DNA of 64,000 bases from Heliopora coerulea (lineage: Eukaryota; Cnidaria; Anthozoa; Scleralcyonacea; Helioporidae), in contig JASJOG010000197.1 in the NCBI GenBank assembly GCA_030142905.1, forward strand, positions 278,501-342,500, read 5' to 3'. Made by a program: the position numbers and the translations under genes. Below are positions 1 to 10,295 of this stretch, one piece after another; within the stretch, counting starts at the first letter, position 1; every line of letters begins with the position of its first letter. Below the pieces are notes generated by a model. It worked only from the letters and a program-made list of their open reading frames with translations. It was not told the DNA's origin and ran no database searches.

Positions 1-262
1 ATGGAGACACGATTGACGTCATTTTCATTTTGTATTAGAGTACAGAGACACATGAATTACGTCACGAAAACTCGAGAAAACCTTGGTCATTTTATAAAAT
101 AAAAAGAAAATATCTTTCGTGCCTCTGTACCGTGATAGAAACATGAATGACGCCATTTCAACCAGAAAAATACCAGAAAACACTCGGTTGCGCCTCATGA
201 TTTCACCAGGCATTTTTCTGATTGAAATAACGTCATTCATGTTTCTATCACAGCAGAGACAC
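1..262 (-). repeat. Hairpin MITE-like repeat, copy 1 (cut by window edge)
   Basis: Positions 119-262 form an imperfect palindrome: the left arm begins with GTGCCTCTGTACCGTGATAG and its complement ends the unit at CACAGCAGAGACAC. Bases 1-118 match, in reverse complement, the flank of a second copy at 13505-13772. This copy is therefore minus-oriented and runs off the window. It codes for nothing convincing, so a non-autonomous DNA element is the likeliest identity. Confidence 0.6.
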
Positions 263-263
263 C

Positions 264-375
264 CAAGTAAAACGAACTCATACCGAATAAGTAGAGAAAA
301 ATTCTACTTGACCGCAGCTAGGATTCGAACCCGCGACCTTCCGTTTACTAGTTCGACAACCTACCAGCTGAATTA
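264..375 (-). repeat. tRNA-derived SINE, minus copy of a head-to-head pair
   Basis: On the minus strand the unit has a degenerate tRNA-like head with an A-box-like AATTCAGCTGGTAGG and a perfect B box, GGTTCGAATCC. It is followed by a tail beginning CAAGTAGAATTTTTC. The same head and tail recur in opposite orientation at 394-511. The D and anticodon arms do not fold cleanly, so this is a SINE and not a functional tRNA gene. Confidence 0.55.
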
Positions 376-393
376 CAAACCAAGTCTGGAGCA

Positions 394-511
394 TGCCTTA
401 GAATGATAGAGCGTCGGACTAGTAAACAGAAAGTCATGGGTTCGAATCCCAGCGGCGATCAAGTAGAGTTTTTTTTCTATACTTGCCCTGTATGGGTTCT
501 TTTTACTTGAA
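394..511 (+). repeat. tRNA-derived SINE, plus copy of a head-to-head pair
   Basis: A-box-like AATGATAGAGCGTCGG and a B box, GGGTTCGAATCCC, are followed by CAAGTAGAGTTTTTTTTC and a tail ending TTTTTACTTGA. The sequence parallels the minus unit at 264-375, so the two heads face each other across about 20 bp. Confidence 0.55.
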
Positions 512-554
512 ATAGTGTTAATTTCCTTGTCTTTCACCCAAATATATAGTTCCA

Positions 555-765
555 TACAATATATATGTATATGTATATCTACATGTACATGTGCATGTAC
601 ATGTGCATGTACATGTGCGTGTACATGTGCGTGTACATGTGCGTGTACATGTACGTGTACATGTACGTGTACATGTACGTGTACATGTACGTGTACATGT
701 ACGTGTACATGTACGTGTACATGTACGTGTACATGTGCATGTACATGTACATGTATATGTATATG

Positions 766-799
<34 letters not shown>

Positions 800-814
800 A
801 GTACATGTATATTA

Positions 815-845
<31 letters not shown>

Positions 846-850
846 TTTAT
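555..850. repeat. Alternating purine-pyrimidine microsatellite (GTACAT/GTATAT, then AT)
   Basis: About 230 bp of GTACATGTGC, GTACATGTAC and GTATAT hexamers lead into an A-run and an (AT)n block. All six frames stay open through the tract only because of the repeat, so no protein is called. Confidence 0.9.
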
Positions 851-930
851 ACACCAATGATGAGTACCACGAAGGTTAAAGCGTTGGAATGAAAATATAG
901 AGCGCTCAATACCGTTACTGGTAGAGCGAA

Positions 931-2037
931 TAAGTAAATACAAAAGACAAAATTTTGCTGTCGCTACTCTGAGTTTCACGCGCTCAGGCGATCATCAGGC
1001 AACTGACAGATGAGATTTAATTATTCACATATATACAGGTGACAAAAGTTTAAAGGAAGTGTTTGGTTACATGTCGGCATTTGTTAAATAGTTCGGACCG
1101 TCTGTTCAAAATGTTTTTCCCTTGTCTCTTTAGTATAAGCAACTTTTCTTCGAGGCATAGGCGACATTTTCTTGATCCTGCCTTGTATGATGGAATTTGT
1201 TTGATGATGTCCCAGGCGATTGTGTATTTGCGTTTGTTGTCTTTCAGGTTCCAAATGTGTTTTGAAAGTTCGGTTTCGTTTAAGTATTTTTTGTTGTTGA
1301 GAGATTTGCAGTGATTTCGGTACCTAGTTTTGAAGTCGTTACCTGTTACGCCTATGTATGTCTTCGTCTCGTTGTTGTCAGTGGTCGTTATTCTTGCCTT
1401 GTAAAGGACGCTGGTTTGCAGGCAAATGCCTTTTACAGGACATTGTTCAGGGTTTCTACAGTTGCATAGTCGAGTGTTTTTTGTGTAAGATAGTTTCTCT
1501 TGATTGTCGTGTCGCTTCAGTATTGTATTGTTGTGCCTTTTAATAAATGTTTCCATGTTTTCGCTGCAGCTGTAACTGACACGGATAGTGTGTCTGTTGA
1601 ATAGTTTGTGTAATTTGTTGTTTGGCGGGAAGTGTTTGTCGATTAGTTGCAAGAAGTCGCGTGCGATGTTAGTTTTGACGTTTTTGCTGTAGGGTGGGTT
1701 ATACCAGATTACGTTGCGTTGTCTTCTGCGTTGGGTTTCAGTGTGAATGTTAGGTTCGTGTTTCAATTGAGTGTTGAAGTTGCTATGCTTCAAGGCGTTG
1801 TTGTACGTTTGTGCTGCTTCGTCAAATGCTTCTTTGTTGCAAGAAAGCGCGTTAATTCGTCTGTTGATAGAGTGAGGGAGTTCCCGTATAATGGAGGGTG
1901 GATGGTTTGATGAGCGGTTAATGTAAATAGGTTCGTCGTTGGGTTTTCTGTAGGGTTTGTAAGTGCCGTTAGTCAGGTCGAATGTCAAGTCGAGGAAGTT
2001 GCAGCGTTGCTGGTTTGTCAGAACAGTAATTTTAAGA
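931..2037 (-). mobile_element. Penelope-like element, 5'-truncated minus-strand copy
   Basis: The open frame at 1050-1988 encodes 312 residues matching the C-terminal half of the plus-strand copy. It contains the RT-to-endonuclease connector, a Cys-rich stretch (RLCNCRNPEQCPVKGIC) and a GIY-YIG nuclease core with TYIGVTGNDFKTRYRNH. Unlike its partner it keeps a Cys codon where the other has TGA, so its C-terminus CLEEKLLILKRQGKN is intact. It lacks the whole RT catalytic core and cannot be autonomous. The 3' end, on the left, carries a hammerhead-like motif. Confidence 0.85.
956..1009 (-). ncRNA. Candidate hammerhead ribozyme in PLE 3' region (minus)
   Basis: Exact mirror of the motif at 3674-3726. 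The minus strand reads CTGATGA, a stem-loop of 14 nt, GAAAC, then a short helix III (ACU/AGU around a CAG loop) and a GUA cleavage triplet with cleavage expected after position 965. Helix I is formed by flanking GUUGC and GCGAC. The pair closing helix II is a U-U mismatch, which lowers confidence. Confidence 0.45.
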
Positions 2038-3632
2038 TCAGGCTTGTGATCTCACTGAAAGATCACAAGCCAGACTTTGAAAACCATCCTAAATGCCGAC
2101 TCATCAACCCTGCTAAAAGTAGCCTCGGAAAAGTTAGCAAATCCATCTTAGACAACATCAACAACGATATTAGACGGCAGACCCAAGTAAACCAATGGCG
2201 TAACTCTACCGACGCTATCTCATGGTTTCAATCTATTCCCGACAAACAAAGAAAATCATTTATATCCTTCGACATCATAGACTTCTACCCCTCCATCACC
2301 GAACAGCTGCTCGACCGGTCTATTTCATGGGCAAGCCAATTCACAGATATCTCGGACACAGACATCAATATAATCAAACACGCACGCAAATCTCTCCTCT
2401 TCCACAAAAACCGCACATGGTCCAAACGCAACACTGACACCACTTTCGACGTTACAATGGGAAGCTTTGACGGTGCGGAAATTTGCGAACTCGTCGGGCT
2501 CTTCATCCTAAATTCATTAGAAGAAAAATTTGGGAAAAATGTCGGATTATACCGCGACGACGGCCTAGCGGTTGTCAACACACGCTCTGGAAGACTATGC
2601 GACAAGTTAAGGAAAGAACTAATCAGCACATTTAATGACCTCGGACTTAAAATTACTGTTCTGACAAACCAGCAACGCTGCAACTTCCTCGACTTGACAT
2701 TCGACCTGACTAACGGCACTTACAAACCCTACAGAAAACCCAACGACGAACCTATTTACATTAACCGCTCATCAAACCATCCACCCTCCATTATACGGGA
2801 ACTCCCTCACTCTATCAACAGACGAATTAACGCGCTTTCTTGCAACAAAGAAGCATTTGACGAAGCAGCACAAACGTACAACAACGCCTTGAAGCATAGC
2901 AACTTCAACACTCAATTGAAACACGAACCTAACATTCACACTGAAACCCAACGCAGAAGACAACGCAACGTAATCTGGTATAACCCACCCTACAGCAAAA
3001 ACGTCAAAACTAACATCGCACGCGACTTCTTGCAACTAATCGACAAACACTTCCCGCCAAACAACAAATTACACAAACTATTCAACAGACACACTATCCG
3101 TGTCAGTTACAGCTGCAGCGAAAACATGGAAACATTTATTAAAAGGCACAACAATACAATACTGAAGCGACACGACAATCAAGAGAAACTATCTTACACA
3201 AAAAACACTCGACTATGCAACTGTAGAAACCCTGAACAATGTCCTGTAAAAGGCATTTGCCTGCAAACCAGCGTCCTTTACAAGGCAAGAATAACGACCA
3301 CTGACAACAACGAGACGAAGACATACATAGGCGTAACAGGTAACGACTTCAAAACTAGGTACCGAAATCACTGCAAATCTCTCAACAACAAAAAATACTT
3401 AAACGAAACCGAACTTTCAAAACACATTTGGAACCTGAAAGACAACAAACGCAAATACACAATCGCCTGGGACATCATCAAACAAATTCCATCATACAAG
3501 GCAGGATCAAGAAAATGTCGCCTATGACTCGAAGAAAAGTTGCTTATACTAAAGAGACAAGGGAAAAACATTTTGAACAGACGGTCCGAACTATTTAACA
3601 AATGCCGACATGTAACCAAACACTTCCTTTAA
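2007..3632 (+). pseudogene. Penelope-like reverse transcriptase with GIY-YIG endonuclease, truncated copy
   Basis: The frame is open from 2007 to a TGA at 3525-3527 and then continues in frame to a TAA at 3630-3632. Element sequence starts near 2053 (SLKDHKPDFENHPKCRLINP), so the N-terminal part of the RT is missing. RT motif A reads SFDIIDFYPSI and motif C reads LYRDDGLAV, so the catalytic aspartates are present. A Cys-rich linker and a GIY-YIG domain (TYIGVTGNDF, KTRYRNH) follow, an order typical of Penelope-like elements that prime at nicks made by this nuclease. The TGA replaces the Cys codon seen in the mirror copy and removes about 35 C-terminal residues. There is no N-terminal start context, so this is a dead 5'-truncated insertion. 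Confidence 0.85.
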
Positions 3633-3673
3633 ACTTTTGTCACCTGTATATATGTGAATAATTAAATCTCATC

Positions 3674-3726
3674 TGTCAGTTGCCTGATGATCGCCTGAGC
3701 GCGTGAAACTCAGAGTAGCGACAGCA
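3674..3726 (+). ncRNA. Candidate hammerhead ribozyme in PLE 3' region (plus)
   Basis: CTGATGA at 3684-3690, a 14-nt stem-loop (CGC/GCG, three pairs), GAAAC at 3705-3709, short helix III (ACU-CAG-AGU) and a GUA triplet ending at 3717. Helix I pairs GUUGC before the core with GCGAC after the cleavage site, and further pairing follows a mismatch. Hammerhead motifs are known in Penelope-like elements. The U-U pair closing helix II is non-canonical, so activity is uncertain. Confidence 0.45.
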
Positions 3727-3795
3727 AAATTTTGTCTTTTGTATTTACTTATATATATTTATATATATGTATTTTTTTTTTCAGCTAAAACTCTT

Positions 3796-4155
3796 TAAAA
3801 ATCTTAATAAATTAAAGAAAATCTCTACTGTTAGTTCCCAGCAGAATAAATTAATTTAGTTTATACACCCAAACCCCTCTCTTTATGAAGGATCTTTCAC
3901 ATCAGTTTTATCAATTATCATCACATTTAAATCTTTCATACCATTATGATCAGACGGGAAAAAATGCGCATACAAATGTTCACCCATAATGGTATGAAAG
4001 ACTCATCATAATGGTATGAAAGACTGAAGTGTGATGATAATTGATAAAACTGATGTGGAAGATCCTGCAAGAAGGGAGGGGTTTTGGGGGTATAAACTAA
4101 ATTCATTTATTCCGCTGAGACTTAACAGTAGAGACTTTTCGTAATTTATTGTAAT
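3796..4155. repeat. Long-hairpin MITE
   Basis: A roughly 350-bp imperfect palindrome. The left half has AGAGATTTTC-like ends, AAACCCCTC, ATCAGTTTTATCAATTATC and CATACCATTATGA; the right half carries the complements in reverse order (ATAATGGTATGAAAG, GATAATTGATAAAACTGAT, GGGGTTTTG). No coding capacity. It abuts the hAT end at 4156. Confidence 0.7.
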
Positions 4156-5772
4156 CAGGGTTGTTAGATTGGTTTTTTCATGGCCAAATTTCTCGATTTT
4201 GGCTTTTTCGTTTTTTCTTTGGCCTCGTAAAATATTTTTGGCCTTTTGGCTTTGTTTTGGCTTTTTTTACGGTTGACAGGAAATTTTCGGAAAAGCTACC
4301 TATCAATTCAACTTTACTGGTTAAACTCGGTTAACATTGTTAACTTTTTAATTTTTAATTGTTAATTAACTTATTAATTTAAACATTGTTAATTTTGTTA
4401 ACTTAACAAAATGGTGTCAAAATGGAAAGTGTCATACGAGAGTCCGAGGAGGCACAACACTACGTGGGAGAGTAAATTTTGTTGGGTAACGAAGGCGTCG
4501 GATGGCAGCGAAAATGCTTTTTGTAAACTCTGTCGTGTTGTGATCAAGCCAAAAGCATCTAATTTATCAAACCACGAAAAAAGTGGTAAGCACCTTCAAC
4601 GTGTTAAACTTTCCACCACCTTGAAGCTTCTTCAAGTCGTTCGTATCCCAAGAGCAGACGACGAAGTGAAGATCGCTGAAATTGAACTAACCGTTACAAT
4701 GGCTTGTCATTCTGCTGTTCTAACGACCGATCACCTCGGAGAGGTTATCTCCCGAAATGCGAAAGGAAGTTAATTTGAAAACATTAAACTGCACAGACTT
4801 AAGTGCACAAGAACTTTGACAAATGTAGTCGCTCCAGCCTTGAAGGAAGAGTTGATAAACGATGTGAATGGTAAGAAATTCGCCTTAATTGTGGATGAGA
4901 CCATCGATGTTTCAACCACGAAACAACTCTTTCATTGTACGATACTAAAGCGAAACCGAAAATAATATCTTATAGCCGTGACACGTACACGTGCGGACGA
5001 CCTGTTCAACGCCATTAAAGGTTGGCTTGCAGGAATTCAGCTTAGAATGGAGGACTGCGTTTGTTTTGCTAGCGACGGTGCATTAGTGATGGTAGGAGAA
5101 CATGATTTGGTGTGGTCAAGACTAGTTGCTGTTGCTCCGCACTGCATCAAGATGAAGTGCATCTGCCACTCCTTAGCATTGTGTGTGAAGCATGCTTTCG
5201 AGAAGCTCCCCTCAAGCCTTGGATTTCTTCTGGCTGAGATTCCCAAGTGGTTTTCCAAAAGCACCATGCGAAGAGAAGCTTTCAAAATGCTCTATGAGGT
5301 CATGAGTCCAGATGATGACCAAAAAGTACCTTTCGAAGGTCATTCAACTACAAGATGGCTGGTAAGAGGGAAAGTTATATTCCGCATCTTGATGAATTAG
5401 GAGGAGTTAAAGGCCTACTTCATGACAGCAGAGCCAGTGAGTACCAAGATGCGCGATACAAAGCACGTCTTCTTTTGAATACGCAAGACGATCCAGTCTT
5501 GTATTTGTATTTCCACTTTGCCTCTCCCTTCGTTACAGAGTTCGATAGTGTGAATTTTTTTTTTCAAGCGACAGATTCTGACCCAGAAGAAATGTACAAA
5601 GAGTTGGTAGCATCCAGCAAGAGCCTGCATGGTAGAGTTTTTTGAAGCACTAGGAAGGCCCCTCCCCGTTGAAAAAGTCGACTTTAGTGGAAAGTTTGAG
5701 TTTGAGGCTCAAAAATACATTTCAACCAAAGTAGAAGACTTGTTCTCTAAGACTTCTATGTTTGGTCTACCT
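4156..5772 (+). pseudogene. Decayed hAT-superfamily transposase
   Basis: A CAGGGTTGTTAG sequence at 4156 resembles a hAT terminal repeat. The ATG at 4411 opens a 120-residue frame with a BED-like zinc-finger layout (CWVTKA, FCKLCRVVIKPKASNLSNHEK, GKHLQR). Frameshifts and stops then separate a second block (ALIVDETIDVSTTKQL near 4880), a third at 4978-5400 (CFASDGALVMV, CHSLALCVKHAF, STTRWLVRGK) and further scraps to 5772. The DET and SDGA motifs sit where hAT RNase-H-fold acidic residues are expected. The C-terminal dimerisation domain is missing because the sequence switches at about 5772 into a minus-strand Penelope-like element. At least three frame breaks make it non-functional. Confidence 0.75.
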
Positions 5773-5774
5773 AC

Positions 5775-6440
5775 GATGTCGGGCTTGTGTATTTTGGGAA
5801 GAAGATATAAGGTTGGTGTTCTTGTTGTTGTTTCTGGATAGAGAAATTCATATGTTGTGTCATCTATTAGTTTGTCATCATGCATTCTGTTAACAAATGT
5901 TTTAATTTGTAGTAGTATTTGTTGGGTTGGGTCATTAATGATTTTTAGGTAATGTTTTGTGTTGTCAAATTGTTTGTAAGCTTCAGACTGATAGTCTTTT
6001 ATGGGCCAGACTACAATGGCTCTACCTTTATCTATCTGCTGGTTTGATTATTACGTCACTGCTGGTTTTGAGTTCATTGATGGAGATGAGGCCAGTGTCG
6101 TGGTTTTTACTCATGGTATTCAAGTGATGTGTATTCTATGAGGTTGGAGTTGTCTGCTTGAGGTGGTGTTAATTTACTTGCAGTTTTGAGTGGATGTTTT
6201 ATGAGGGTGTTTTTCCTGAAGAAGTATTTAGTGTACATATTGCGTCTGTAGTTAAGAAAGGATTGGTAGACTGTATTGTAGTGTGTGGGGTTGGGTGATG
6301 GGATCAATTTGAGTCCTTTGGAGAGGCGATTGGTGGTGGATTTGGATAGTGGTGTATCAGATAAGTTGACAATGCTGTTCTGTATAAGATGGTTGTGATC
6401 TTTTTTGTGTAGTTGCAGTTTGTTCTTCTATTGGTTGTTG
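5775..6440 (-). pseudogene. Penelope-like RT, N-terminal portion (third PLE)
   Basis: Read on the minus strand from about 6440, the sequence gives NLSDTPLSKSTTNRLSKGLK then LIPSPNPTHYNT, the conserved block before the RT in Penelope-like proteins. After frame breaks come VIIKPAD and KGRAIVVWPIKDY, and finally TPTLYLLPKIHKPDI. These are recognisable fingers-domain blocks. The element ends abruptly at 5775, so the palm, motif C and endonuclease are lost. Several stops and frameshifts lie between the blocks. It belongs to the same element as the acidic ORF at 7223-8002. Confidence 0.75.
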
Positions 6441-7272
6441 TTGTTATTATGTTTGTGGTTAATGTATTTGAGAATGGAGTTTTTATTATAGGTGGTTGTG
6501 TTCGTTATAGTTATTTGTGTAGATTTTGTAGATGTTTGATGAGAAAATCCTGTATACCATGTTGAATGTGCTGGGTTATGTTGGTAGTGATGTGCTGGTT
6601 GGTTGTATTGGATTGTATTTGGGATATATTGATGTCTTTGTGGTATAGATAGGTTTGTGGTTGGTGTGGGTAATAAGAATGGTCTGGCTCATTGAGTGGT
6701 TAAAGGTGTGTAGTTGGGTGTGATTGTGGTTGGTTTGTGATTATGTTTACTGAAGGTGGTTGTAGTGGGTTGTGGTTGTCATGTATTAAAAAAGGTGTGT
6801 TTGTTTTGGAGGTGTTGGACGATATGTTGAGGTCGGTAGTTTTGGTTGGATGAGTGTGGTAATGGTTGGTATTGTGGTGAATTAGAGTTTATGGGTGTGG
6901 TATTAATGTGATGAGATTTTATTGTTCTTTTGTGAAATGTTTGTGGTTTGTATGGAGTTATGTTTATCAGTGGATGGGTGTGATGGTAATGTGGAAGGAA
7001 GAAGGTTGGGTTGTTTGTGTCGTGGGTGTGTGACAGTGGATGTTTTTCCCAGTGCGTGTAACTCTGTTGGAAGGCTGGTTTCATTGTAGTCTTTTTAATG
7101 TTCTTGTGGATTGAAGTGAAGCAGTGATCGTACGTCTTTTGTATTTGTTGCCTATTCCGTTAGTGCTGTCGATTATTTGGTTGGCTACTTGTTTGTCTTG
7201 GGTGTTTTTGCGTAAATGTTGTTCACGATGTTGTATTTTCATATTTGTGTCTCGTAGTGCCCATGGAGGCAT
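6441..7272 (-). pseudogene. Low-complexity middle part of the third PLE
   Basis: Minus-strand frames at 6779-7084 (101 codons, rich in His, Thr, Pro, Asn and Tyr) and 7081-7272 (63 codons, including HLRKNTQDKQVANQIIDST) lie between the acidic upstream ORF and the RT blocks. Their composition and overlap suggest one original reading frame broken by indels. I recognise no domain. The minus-strand T/P/H/N bias contrasts with the rest of the window. Confidence 0.4.
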
Positions 7273-8002
7273 TGTTTAATATCCGTTCCCAACGCTCTCT
7301 GAATTGCGGTGGTAGGTAAAGTTTACATTTGTGTTTTACTCTTAGTCCTTCCGGGGTCGTGTTGGAGTTGTGGTGTTTTGTCAGGTTGTCTATCGTTGCT
7401 TGTTGTTTGTCCCGTTTATATTTGAGTGTGTAAAGAGTTCGAAAGGATTCAAGTAAGTGGTTTGGGATATTTTTGATGTCTATATTTGTTGGGTCAGCCT
7501 GTTGTGGTGTACTGTTCGTTGACGTTCCGTAGTTGGTTTCCTCGATGTCCATGTCGTTTCGGTCGGTGGGGTCTTGTTGTTCTGTGTTGGTGTTCGCAGA
7601 GGTTCTTTCACTGTCGTCATTGTTCTTTTCCGTTAGGTTGGAGCGGTTTCCTGGAGTTGTGTTTTGTGTGTTTATGCCACTGTCGTCATTGTTGTCAGTT
7701 TCGTGTCGTTTCGTTGTTAGGTATTCGTGCGTTGTTTGTAATGTGTTTGGGTAGTTCTCAATTATACTGTCGTTCAAGTTCGTCATGTCAAACAGGTTGT
7801 TTTCGTTCGCGTGTTGTTGGTTAATGTTGGTGTCATTTGTCGTGTTCGTTGTTTGGTCAATTTCTAAAAGAGTTTCCTCATCAATTTCATCATCGTTTGT
7901 AGGGTAGTCTTCAATCTGGTCGAAAAGCAGGCCATTTTCAATATTTTGATCCGGGATTTCGTTGGGGGTGTCCATGCCATGGTTGGTGATCTCCGAACAC
8001 AT
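7223..8002 (-). CDS. Acidic Asn/Thr-rich ORF upstream of a PLE reverse transcriptase
   Basis: An ATG at 8002 opens 259 intact codons. Residues 1-170 are strongly acidic and rich in Asn, Thr and Gln (for example DEIDEETLLEIDQTTNTTND). The last 80 are basic and include a Leu-rich helix, KLYLPPQFRERWERILNNAS. It lies directly upstream of, and in the same orientation as, PLE RT sequence, so it is best read as the N-terminal extension or first ORF of that element. It is the longest uninterrupted frame of an otherwise broken element. No known enzymatic motif is visible; a nucleic-acid-binding or packaging role is only a guess. Confidence 0.5.
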   Translation of the reverse strand: MCSEITNHGMDTPNEIPDQNIENGLLFDQIEDYPTNDDEIDEETLLEIDQTTNTTNDTNINQQHANENNLFDMTNLNDSIIENYPNTLQTTHEYLTTKRHETDNNDDSGINTQNTTPGNRSNLTEKNNDDSERTSANTNTEQQDPTDRNDMDIEETNYGTSTNSTPQQADPTNIDIKNIPNHLLESFRTLYTLKYKRDKQQATIDNLTKHHNSNTTPEGLRVKHKCKLYLPPQFRERWERILNNASMGTTRHKYENTTS

Positions 8003-9537
8003 TATTAATTCCTGGTTCTCACCATATTTCCCATTAGATTTTAATGGGACAACTATAGATGTAAGTATTTGTGGATTAAGCTAGGTATTTGTGTTTAGAT
8101 GTGTGAGGTTGTAACGAGGTCTGTGCGAAATTACTTAAAATCCATCGGCAAGGGTTTTGCACTTTGGACTTAGCTACGCACGTGGTGTGGAAAGTGTTAG
8201 GTGTAAAATAAATCGTTTTTCAAACTACACAGTGTGGTGAGCTTGGATTAGCTCTACCCGTTCCCTACGAGATATACTGCATTTTGTATCGTATTAGAGT
8301 AGGTAATTGGAACCACACTGGTGTTATAGTAATAGTTGATTCGAACTAATGAACGATGAACCAACCAAGGAATGTAATGTATGTGATGAGCAGTGGGATG
8401 AATGAAGTAAATGAATAGAACGAGTAGAATAAATAAAATTAAGAACGAACGAATAGAACAGATAGCTTATCTAAAGAGAATAATTCCAAATAGTGAAACA
8501 CTAACAAACTCGAGTTGTTTTTTTTTTTTTCAACCTTTATAAGACAGAAGGACACTACTTTATATGCTTTTACATTAGGCAATGACTCCTCATGTAAGAA
8601 CGCAACTTTCAAGGATTTTCTTTTTTTCTAAAGAGCCATCCTAAACAAATATTTTACATCTTCAGCAGTCGAGAAAATTCTTTTCATGGTTTCCTAGAAA
8701 CTCTGGTATTTCATGAAGGTTTTCTTGTCATTAACTCGGCTAAATTAGATAACCTTTCATAACATAAATACGGTCATAGTGGTGACAAAAAAATTTTCAA
8801 GGAAAATCAAAACTGATTAGTTTCGTTAGTCATTAGCACTTCAATTTTGTCGTCAGATAAATATCTTTATAGAACTCAAAAGTAGCTAGTAGGAAGAAAT
8901 CAGCGATCTGTATCCGAGCGAGTCCCGGTCTGAAGCCAGTTACCTTTCATTGATGTTATGCTAATGGCAAAACACTTGAAAGTAACATTTGAGAATTTGA
9001 ACCAAGACAAACATTGAAAGTATAACGGCATTCAGAACGCTGAGAATTTTCACCAGTAATTCTTCGAAAATTCAGACTGGCATTGAGTTTTATTAAAGTC
9101 ACGCAGTCTTTTGTCGCAAGCTATTGAATATCGATGTTTTTTCAACATCCCCGATCAGTATCAGACTGAATTTTGATAATACGAGTTAAAAAAGTTTCAC
9201 TTGTGAAATCGCTTTTACTCGGTTGGTGACGCATCTCAGCGACAACTGGCAATGGAGTCCGACTAATCAAATCACGACTGGACACGAGCAACAAACCCAC
9301 AAAATGTGTTGACAGTCAGAGACGATCTGCCATTTTCTGTAACAGATGGCCGCTGACCAAACAGCGAAGAAACTTGACATTCAGAAACCACGCCCAAGAA
9401 CATGCACTTCTCTTGTTGAAAATTCCGGAAACTAAAGACCTGGTCTCGCTCACTGAGTACTGAAATACAAAACTAGTCTTGTCTATGTAAAAATCGGATA
9501 GATTTAAATAACGAACCCTATTAAAACGTTCTCTATA
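8003..9537. other. Non-coding stretch, likely PLE 5' region then unassigned DNA
   Basis: Up to about 8340 the sequence may belong to the 5' untranslated part of the neighbouring PLE. Beyond that there is AT-rich unique-looking sequence with only short open frames and a T-run near 8520. I see no exon, RNA gene or element end here. Confidence 0.4.
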
Positions 9538-9791
9538 TTATATCAACTGCACTCTTGATCGGGATGTCATCTCTTCCTGATTCTTCAAAGGATTTTCATC
9601 GAAATCGTTTTGTAGTGGAGTCCTGGAGATGTCATGGTAGAATATGGTGCTTCCTGAGCTAAGGGTTGAACGTTTTCGCAAGTAAAGAACGAGGGCACCC
9701 ACAACAGCGACAATAGTTCCACCAACAATCGGACCAACATTTGAGGAAGAACCTTTCGATTTCTTGGCCAATGGGACGCCTGTTCCTGAGG
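9538..9791 (-). CDS. Possible terminal exon of a single-pass membrane protein
   Basis: A candidate acceptor (CTGCCTCAG, ending at 9792) opens a frame that runs to a stop at 9538. It encodes TGVPLAKKSKGSSSNVG, then a hydrophobic helix PIVGGTIVAVVGALVLYL, a basic stop-transfer cluster RKR and a polar tail of about 40 residues ending RSRVQLI. This is the layout of the last exon of a type I membrane protein with a short cytoplasmic tail. I could not find a convincing upstream exon or a polyadenylation signal, so it may be an orphan exon or a chance frame. No family is recognised. Confidence 0.35.
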
Positions 9792-10295
9792 CAGACCGAA
9801 GGAACGAAATTATGACCAAAAATGACACAAGCTAAAACTATTCTCGAATTATTTCCAAATTTTCAATATCAATTCCTTACATACTCTTGGACCACGTAAT
9901 ATTGTCCAATATTAATTCATAAGTGAAGACAAGACAGCTATAATAGTTGTTCGAGGCTTTTTTGAATTCTGAAATATCCTGGTCACTTAATCATCGAAAA
10001 CCTAAGTCTTAGCCACTGTGCAGCCATTGTTATCTCCTCCCAGCTAATGCTTAACGACTAGTTTGGGACTTCCCTTTTTCAAAATCTTGGATTCGCCAGT
10101 GATAAACATGTCTCTCTTCTTTAAGCCCTTCCAAAAGTTATACACGTTGGATATCTTGTTCATTATATTTTCCTTATATTGCCCTTTGATGAGTTATACA
10201 CTTAGTAAAACGAGAAAACCTGTTGCCTAAAAATCAGTCGAAAGCAATCTTGTGGCGGGAAAACCATCAGCCAAAAATAAAACAAAATCCGAAAA

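Larger units (their letters stand above)
931..3750. repeat. Large inverted repeat made by two copies of one Penelope-like element
   Basis: Bases 931-2037 are almost perfectly complementary to 2646-3750 (arms of about 1.1 kb). The arms share their outer ends, starting AAGTAAATACAAAAGAC on the left. The central 2038-2645 carries RT sequence present only once. I noticed single-base differences only, for example the one that creates a stop at 3525 in the right arm. Confidence 0.9.

Noticed and set aside
515..892. Cys/Thr and Tyr/Met repeat ORFs
   Set aside because: Products of a GTACAT/GTATAT microsatellite.
7486..7824. Plus-strand ORFs rich in Cys, Phe and Arg
   Set aside because: Shadow frames opposite the acidic minus-strand ORF.
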